51,075 bases of DNA from a virus, in the IMG/VR virus record IMGVR_UViG_3300037089_000751, positions 1-51,075 of that record; one strand, 5' to 3'. This document shows positions 46,201 through 51,075 of this stretch, piece by piece (positions within the stretch are counted from its first letter, which is position 1; each line of letters opens with the position of its first letter). Below the pieces are notes generated by a model. That model saw only the letters and a list, made by a program, of their open reading frames with translations, ran no database searches and was not told the DNA's origin. The position numbers were made by a program, and so were the translations under genes.

Positions 46201-49161
46201 GTGAAATATTCTTTGAGGTATTTTGTAACCTTACCTGCTAAGTCAAAGGTAACAGCTTCTTTTCAATATAATAATTTGGATCAATTCTATATTCAGGTTC
46301 TTGATCAAAGGCAGTTTTTTGAGCAAGTCACTATCCCGAGAATGACTAATGAGGCTATTCAACTAAATGGGAATGTAGGTCAAGGTGGGCAGGTCTCGGG
46401 TGATTCGGGAGGTCAGCCTTCTGATGGAGGCATTGCGGGGGATGAGTATAGAAGAAAAGATGCTGAAATAGAATGTCGAGTATTCAAGAACATTTACGAC
46501 TTTTTTGAACATCGTCTTGAAGCTTTTGGTAATGAGATGGATGCTGCAACGGGACTTAGGATCTTTAATAATGATGGTTATTTCTCAGATTCTGAACAAC
46601 TTGCAGCTTTTAAATCAGTTAACAGGATATTTCCTTTTCCTGATTATACGAATATGGAACCAGTAAAGGTTAATCCTTTAACTGGGTATTTTTTTGATAC
46701 CAAAGCCTTTTTCACATACAATAGTACGGGTGTTCATAGTGTTGGTGGAAAGACTCGTTGGAAAAGTCAGTTAAATTCAGGCGATTTTATCGGACGTTAC
46801 GATTCTACTCAAGTTTACTCTATTGCTACAGTTGTCTCGGATTCTTCATTAGTTTTATCAACTCCTTTTCAACAGCCTACCACAACTCGGCGCCGTGGGG
46901 ATAAGTACACTGCTTCAGCTGCATTTCCCCTTTACGATGATGATGGATATCTTGGACCTAAGCTTATAGGATCTGAGAGTGAAGATTTTAGCTTATCTGA
47001 TGGGGATGTTTTTGATATTTATATGAGCCTTAATCATCCTGATTTTGCTCATCATCAATATGTTTTTAACGATCCTCCTTATCCGTCTTCTTTATTTTTA
47101 CCAGGAGTGGATGAACTTAGTGCAAATTCGGTTGCACAGATTTTATCAAATAATATTCCAGGTCTTATTGTTACTGCTGAAACAGTCTTGGATGATACTC
47201 AGACATTTGGTTATCGTACAGGATTAGTTTTAAGAACAAAAGACAGGACAAATAATATTTATACTGGGAACGGCCAAGCGGTCGAAAAGCTTGGTTTTGG
47301 GTTTAATACGTATGCTTATGGAAACTGGGATAGGACAGATCATTTTCCTGAGACTGTTGCTGATTCTTCCGAAATTAGAGGCTTAAGAAGTGAAATTGCT
47401 AATGATATAGGTCCTTTACTTTCAGTCCCTAATAAAATTCATCGAGTAGATTCTACAAATATAGTCTTTGTAAATGACTTACTAGGAAATCTGATTCCAT
47501 CAAATTCTCGAATTATTTCACAAGTTGAGATTCCTCGGTTATTTGTTGAAATAGCATCTGAGCAACAAATTTTACAAGAGCATTTAGCCTCTTATGTTAA
47601 TACACAGCAAGCGCTAATAAAAGCTATTGACGCAGATACAAGTGCTTATGCTTATTTTGCTTATGATACGAATATAATTTCGACTTATGAAGGTAAAGAG
47701 GCTCCATGGGCTTGGGCTCTTGATTTTTCTGAACAAAGTCAGATAATCCATGGGGTTGATAGTACAGGGATAGGTGTCCCAATAGTTGGTCCTGGAGACA
47801 CGACTATTGCTAGTCAAAATTCTTTCATTCTTTACCATCCAGGTTTAAATGATCTTCGAATTTTAAATTCTGGTAATCTTGCCAATCCTTATTATCCTGT
47901 TGTGGTTTATGAAAATAATGGACAAGTTGTTGATGGTACCTGGACAAATATGGATCCAACAGTATCCTCTGAGTATAGTTTGCCTAATGCAGCTATTTTT
48001 ACTGTGAGCTCTGCTGCTTTAATGACTATTGCTCCTGATCCCCTTTTCACGACTCCTAATGTGAATGCAACTGCTACCTCGTTAGGTTTTAATTGGACAT
48101 CTTCGGTTTTTAGTGATTGGTCATTTATGTATGTTAATTATCCAAATCTATCGGATATGGTTAATGTTGTTAATAATAGTCCTGGATTTTTTGTAACGCC
48201 TGGAATTTATAGTTTGAATTACGATTATACAGACTTAAGTAATTCAGGAACTGTTCCACAGATTATATATACTGGCCCTAATTCTCCAGCTTTTAGTTTT
48301 TATTATAACAGAGCTGATACAACCGCTTATTATGATATTGATACGACTGCAATTGTGATAACTAAGTATCAGGATGTTAATTTTGTTTCTAGAGATGAGT
48401 TTCTTTATACCTCTTATCCAACTCTAGGCCAGTTAGAAACAGGCCTAAGAGGAGTCTCGGACACTTCTGTGGAGACCATGTTCGATCCATCTTATTCTTA
48501 TGGGAGTCTAGCTTCGGATAGCGGTACAGTTAGCAGAACCTCTCCTGGAACTTATACTTTATTCCCAGCAGCAGTGCCATTATTTACTGTTGATTTTGAT
48601 ATGCAAAATGCTAGTTATGCGACAAATCCTACTTCTTTAATTTTAAGCTGGTTTACTAATAGTGTTTTTCAGTCTAATGCCTTTGATTATGGCACTGAAA
48701 CCATATATGATCTTAAAGCAAGTATAAATAATAGTATGGCTTCATTAATGGCTTATGGCCCTTCTTTATATGATGCTGATTTTGCCGCTTCTTTTAATAA
48801 TGCAACAGGGTTTATTTTTCCATCTGCAAATTTTTCTCGAGGTCTTAGAGATTGTACCGTTGCTTATCAAACTATCTCGGATAGAATTTTAAATAATCGA
48901 GACTCCTCTGATACTGTACGAATAGGTTATCTTACAGATAGAACTGATTATTTAGGCTTAAGTAGAGAAAATCAAATAAAAAATGATGTTGTTACTGAGC
49001 AAATCTTAAGGAATTCAGATGGCGGGCCAAGCGATTTATACGTATGGGCTAATAATAGATTTAATAGGAGGCAAGGGTGTTACTCGAGACTCAATCAGAT
49101 TCAACAACAAATAGCATCAAATCAGTCGGCTCTGAATATAAACAAGAGCCTGACACAGTAG
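43261..49161 (+). CDS. Giant baseplate-associated virion protein (1966 residues)
   Basis: The largest gene in the window. It is a string of beta domains: several match the recurrent fold seen in sheath and adhesins (INDIPQVRNQDYALNY; LNEDVDFAVSYLTGWVYF, PGDLIDITYTPL). A separate domain occurs twice, at about residues 134-203 (WSSQLAPGDFIKADYY) and 1146-1220 (WKSQLNSGDFIGRYDS). A short helical part lies near 1063-1135 (ECRVFKNIYDFFEHRLEAFG). A PPPPP linker is near residue 325. The C-terminal 80 residues are charged and helical. Position after hub and spike suggests a baseplate wedge-like or fibre-tethering protein; no T4 equivalent can be named. Confidence 0.7.
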   Translation: MTTPLNTILSYQSLDLTPFEIRGVKSGMNNAYSTGPVYDGGVYNPPNSTVLGSDGSFSPLDSTVRNFTGFSASSLQVADKVIANDTTFTVTGILSSNSFGLNAIPTFEGIYQIILNLGSRDYIVEPDSLKNTLTGLASFTSGSKVVDGTSTLWSSQLAPGDFIKADYYQQYYKIDHTVSNTSLVLTSPFAGDTSSTSYTAKRWAIGRTDIQYSNNDVTLDTKSGRWKYDATTGSEISTSLSLSPLADGIDLAFTKTIVQNAPDLMDIAVVTNKVFSQKTQYDTFQYSLPVVPYPEESFSLKINDIPQVRNQDYALNYTQNPIYSPPPPPSQRFVANLMFLKELDATPSTSVTETGNFYIIDAQGKPVNEILPGSEHINIGGFDQVVYRDYILEPNAGAIDAIESVIGEPIVKYVATDYSDKINHGFSVTLNGNPQKVSYPAESTDDILFQFDFGRLKPAAQDHPGIGDVYEVNYMVEATTQTQVIKVTTGTSSLQTALFPIEQGSIFLQKNQIYLNEDVDFAVSYLTGWVYFVNPLVPGDLIDITYTPLSKQVNDLTYSDGTSYCTVLDSRLQVNGTSFQFGMLNTRIDASSINVLRVFNESREAEYSLAGIKVASGGIIQLSPDTLNVSIGISPTDVVLADYIFPNETTEYAPIFQNLLQIKQGTSFFYFEGIDLTSEIIPGTVVSAKMPDGATQFFFLVNNVSYDLVGTKVSLASPIPADLTNPKVFVADDSVNFYSVGYAANPIISGSTNISFVNANIVNLFRSKTLIEIGGALYQALSASYDPVSKTTIVSLTSEVTTDYTNVGILSSIQYSDSPVYLAGDTEIIPSMPIITLVKQPVFTMTMTNASDRILQVTSDSSGLTVDGTAYPYSSNTYISDMSASISSANIAGLVLNTYVPGWQSNKIISGQNLSVYTDSNTLLNASDALRYRYDGIGSFIDTTSFTISNAGTILLTNPLSMLDRYELDYMGRKYLYDNQVKYSLRYFVTLPAKSKVTASFQYNNLDQFYIQVLDQRQFFEQVTIPRMTNEAIQLNGNVGQGGQVSGDSGGQPSDGGIAGDEYRRKDAEIECRVFKNIYDFFEHRLEAFGNEMDAATGLRIFNNDGYFSDSEQLAAFKSVNRIFPFPDYTNMEPVKVNPLTGYFFDTKAFFTYNSTGVHSVGGKTRWKSQLNSGDFIGRYDSTQVYSIATVVSDSSLVLSTPFQQPTTTRRRGDKYTASAAFPLYDDDGYLGPKLIGSESEDFSLSDGDVFDIYMSLNHPDFAHHQYVFNDPPYPSSLFLPGVDELSANSVAQILSNNIPGLIVTAETVLDDTQTFGYRTGLVLRTKDRTNNIYTGNGQAVEKLGFGFNTYAYGNWDRTDHFPETVADSSEIRGLRSEIANDIGPLLSVPNKIHRVDSTNIVFVNDLLGNLIPSNSRIISQVEIPRLFVEIASEQQILQEHLASYVNTQQALIKAIDADTSAYAYFAYDTNIISTYEGKEAPWAWALDFSEQSQIIHGVDSTGIGVPIVGPGDTTIASQNSFILYHPGLNDLRILNSGNLANPYYPVVVYENNGQVVDGTWTNMDPTVSSEYSLPNAAIFTVSSAALMTIAPDPLFTTPNVNATATSLGFNWTSSVFSDWSFMYVNYPNLSDMVNVVNNSPGFFVTPGIYSLNYDYTDLSNSGTVPQIIYTGPNSPAFSFYYNRADTTAYYDIDTTAIVITKYQDVNFVSRDEFLYTSYPTLGQLETGLRGVSDTSVETMFDPSYSYGSLASDSGTVSRTSPGTYTLFPAAVPLFTVDFDMQNASYATNPTSLILSWFTNSVFQSNAFDYGTETIYDLKASINNSMASLMAYGPSLYDADFAASFNNATGFIFPSANFSRGLRDCTVAYQTISDRILNNRDSSDTVRIGYLTDRTDYLGLSRENQIKNDVVTEQILRNSDGGPSDLYVWANNRFNRRQGCYSRLNQIQQQIASNQSALNINKSLTQ

Positions 49162-49304
49162 AGGAAGTCCTTTATTGGAAAAAAGCCAGTAAAGAAAGCC
49201 CTATTGCCCAGACCTTGGAAGAAATGACGGGATTACTTGGGCATGTTATTACTGTGTATAGTAAAGATATGGAAAAACAATTAAATAAATTAAAGAGATT
49301 TTAA
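49077..49304 (+). CDS. Small protein overlapping the end of the giant gene
   Basis: A 75-residue frame starting at GTG 49077 with a full AGGAGG (49066-49071) five bases upstream; that site lies inside the giant gene, giving an 85-nt overlap in another frame. The product is polar and helical (VEEVLYWKKASKESP, TLEEMTGLLGHVITVYSKD, EKQLNKLKRF). Its stop is directly followed by the next gene's ATG (49306). The strong initiation signal and tight spacing make it likely real. It may be a small assembly factor; no family recognised. Confidence 0.65.
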   Translation: MLLETQSDSTTNSIKSVGSEYKQEPDTVEEVLYWKKASKESPIAQTLEEMTGLLGHVITVYSKDMEKQLNKLKRF

Positions 49305-49305
49305 T

Positions 49306-51075
49306 ATGCCTACATCAAGTATGGATTTTCAAGGTAAGATAACGACGTATCCTTATGTAGCTCCTTCATCAACTGTGACACAAGGAACTTCATCAGGTTC
49401 ATCGGGTTCTTCCTCCTCGTCCTCTGTAAGTAGTAATACCATATCTGGACTAGAATCTTTTATTGCTCAAGCAGAAAAAGCTATTACTTTAATTCCAACC
49501 AGTGTGGGGTCAACGGGAACTCCTGGGGCTTTTTCTGTAGGTAATGATAGTTGGGCTACCGCCTCGATTGCAGATTTGACTTTTATAAAGACCATGACAA
49601 ATAATTTGAATCAAGCTTTAAAAGGTTTGAATGCCTTAGTTTCTGTATTGACTAAAGTTCTTAGAATTGTTCAACTGTTTATCAGTGGGTTTAATTCTTT
49701 TTCTAAATTAATATTGGCCGCAATAAACTACACTCAGACTCAATTAAATAAATACGCTAATGATGCCTTAAAATTTGGGCTTTATGTAAATATTGTAGCT
49801 CCACCTGCTTTTTATTCAAAGAATCCTAATGATACCAATACAGTCATGAAGTCTCGGGGAGGGTTTGATGGATTTATTTCGAGATTACAGGGATCTTTAA
49901 ATGACACTTCAGATAAGAATCGGCCAACATTTAACGATACTTCTTTAGTAGGGGGCTGGGTTATACTTCTTGATGCAGAATCGACAGATAAAATATTTAC
50001 TGGATTACAGCAGTTAACCTCGATGTTTGATTTCATGCATTTGTTTGGACTGAATTTAGCTCCTCCTGCTCCAAAAAATCTTCAAGGGAAATGTGGCCTT
50101 TTCCAAAAGCCTGGTGATACTACTAAGAATTTTGGAATTCAAGTTCAATGGGATCAAAATTATATGTCTTCTGCTTTCCTGCTTTCTAGGAGTCAGAGTC
50201 CTGGAGGAGTTCTAAAAACAGTTCCTTATGTTCCTACTTGTTTAATGGATAATAAAGAAACAGGCGAGCAAGGCTTAATTACCGTAGCAAAGGATTTAAT
50301 TGCTGATCTTTTTGCAGGGGTTCCTTATACGCCTCCTACAAAAGATGAAATCGTTTATGAAGACCCATCCTTTCCTGCCGTTTTGATTTCGAATCCAGGA
50401 TTCTCTACAACGGTGAGTTATATAGACACAAACATTCCAGATGGTGTTCCTTGCCTTTATTACGTGGCCCAGGCTTGTGGTGAGGGTGGCCTTATTAAAG
50501 GCCCGTACTCAACTGAATTATGCGTCCCTATAAAGAAATGTAATGATGCTTTCAATGTGGCGGATATAATAGCTCAGCCCAATGCTCGATTCGAATTTAT
50601 CTCTGTTGGAGGAATGGGGCAATTAGGGAAATGGTCTTCAATTCAAATGACCGCAATGATTCCATGGTTTGTTGAAATAATAGGTGAATTGAATAAGCTT
50701 ATCAATGCTGTAAAAGGAATGATTAAGAGTGCTTCCGATTCTTTTCTGGATTTTCTTAATCAGATTGCAGCAAAAGTGCAATTATTTATAAATATTATAA
50801 ATACTATTGCATACATTATAGATGCTTTTAAGACTTTTATTTTGGGTGAGTCCATAAGTTTTCTGGAACTTCCTCCCGTTATTGGAGGGATGTCTAATTT
50901 TGTTCAAAGAATAAAAAATGCTAAACCTCCAGTAGTTAATGGGCAACAACAAAATTTTAGTGGCCCAGACGGTATTTCTATTGGAGTTGTTTTTACTTAT
51001 GGTGCTGGAGGAGCAGATGTGGCTCTAGCACAAACAATATCAAAGAGTTTGAGTTTCATTACATCTCTTTTTGTG
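49306..51075 (+). CDS. Virion protein with FN3-like region, 3'-truncated
   Basis: An open frame of 590 codons from ATG 49306 runs off the window. Residues about 21-44 are a Ser/Gly linker. Residues about 100-150 (LNALVSVLTKVLRIVQLF) and 455-525 (INAVKGMIKSASDSFLDFL, NIINTIAYIIDAFKTF) are hydrophobic amphipathic helices. In between, APPAPKNLQGKCGLF with FGIQVQWDQNY and later CLYYVAQACGEGGLIKGPYS resemble an FN3-type domain interrupted by an insertion. Lack of a signal peptide and tail-gene context point to a baseplate-associated structural protein, but its exact function is unknown. Confidence 0.75.
   Translation, partial: MPTSSMDFQGKITTYPYVAPSSTVTQGTSSGSSGSSSSSSVSSNTISGLESFIAQAEKAITLIPTSVGSTGTPGAFSVGNDSWATASIADLTFIKTMTNNLNQALKGLNALVSVLTKVLRIVQLFISGFNSFSKLILAAINYTQTQLNKYANDALKFGLYVNIVAPPAFYSKNPNDTNTVMKSRGGFDGFISRLQGSLNDTSDKNRPTFNDTSLVGGWVILLDAESTDKIFTGLQQLTSMFDFMHLFGLNLAPPAPKNLQGKCGLFQKPGDTTKNFGIQVQWDQNYMSSAFLLSRSQSPGGVLKTVPYVPTCLMDNKETGEQGLITVAKDLIADLFAGVPYTPPTKDEIVYEDPSFPAVLISNPGFSTTVSYIDTNIPDGVPCLYYVAQACGEGGLIKGPYSTELCVPIKKCNDAFNVADIIAQPNARFEFISVGGMGQLGKWSSIQMTAMIPWFVEIIGELNKLINAVKGMIKSASDSFLDFLNQIAAKVQLFINIINTIAYIIDAFKTFILGESISFLELPPVIGGMSNFVQRIKNAKPPVVNGQQQNFSGPDGISIGVVFTYGAGGADVALAQTISKSLSFITSLFV

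Noticed and set aside
1-51075. Contractile injection system or tailocin instead of a phage
   Set aside because: Not strictly excluded, since head genes are out of view. However, the long tape measure, many fibre genes and lack of a CIS-type AAA+ ATPase or toxin genes favour a phage.

Overview
This window looks like part of the late structural region of a large contractile-tailed bacteriophage (myovirus, probably large or jumbo class) or a closely related prophage. The DNA is AT-rich and every credible gene lies on the + strand. Genes are packed with 1-nt TAATG overlaps or short gaps, stops are standard TAA/TAG/TGA, and the gene order matches a tail-assembly module. No capsid, portal, terminase, replication or integrase gene is in view. 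The host cannot be determined from this window.

Region 1 (1-21090) is a receptor-binding and fibre locus. It holds two tandem paralogous fibre genes (the first cut by the window edge), a small coiled-coil protein closed by a strong terminator, a fibre with a conserved C-terminal tip-like domain, a collagen-repeat fibre and a small DXD glycosyltransferase-like protein. Then follow a series of adhesin-like proteins of 220 to 1402 residues carrying FN3, PKD, glycine-rich, lectin-like, propeller-like and parallel beta-helix segments. The region ends with an FN3-plus-zinc-knuckle virion protein.

Region 2 (21120-27066) is a mixed accessory/neck block: a single-pass membrane protein, an unknown small protein, a DIP1984-like coiled-coil protein, a 317-bp gene-free stretch with foldable elements, a zinc-ribbon protein, an unknown helical protein, an actin/Hsp70-fold ATPase, a tail-terminator-like neck protein and an FmdB-type zinc ribbon.

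Region 3 (27191-42647 and beyond) is the contractile tail. It runs: an oversized sheath with duplicated beta domains, an acidic zinc-ribbon protein with two possible starts, the tail tube, two genes in the tail-chaperone position, a tape measure with a transglycosylase-like domain, two paralogous baseplate proteins, the hub, the gp5-like spike, a three-repeat protein, a 1966-residue baseplate-associated protein, a small overlapping gene and a 3'-truncated virion protein. Sheath and tube each have their own GC-rich terminator, consistent with separate high-level control.

The most unusual points are: an actin-like ATPase with a changed phosphate-2 motif inside the tail operon; one beta domain shared by the sheath and the neck protein beside it; a glycosyltransferase-like gene translationally coupled to a fibre gene; a cluster of zinc-ribbon proteins around sheath and tube; and structured non-coding leaders. 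Functions come from motif recognition and gene order only, as no database search was possible.
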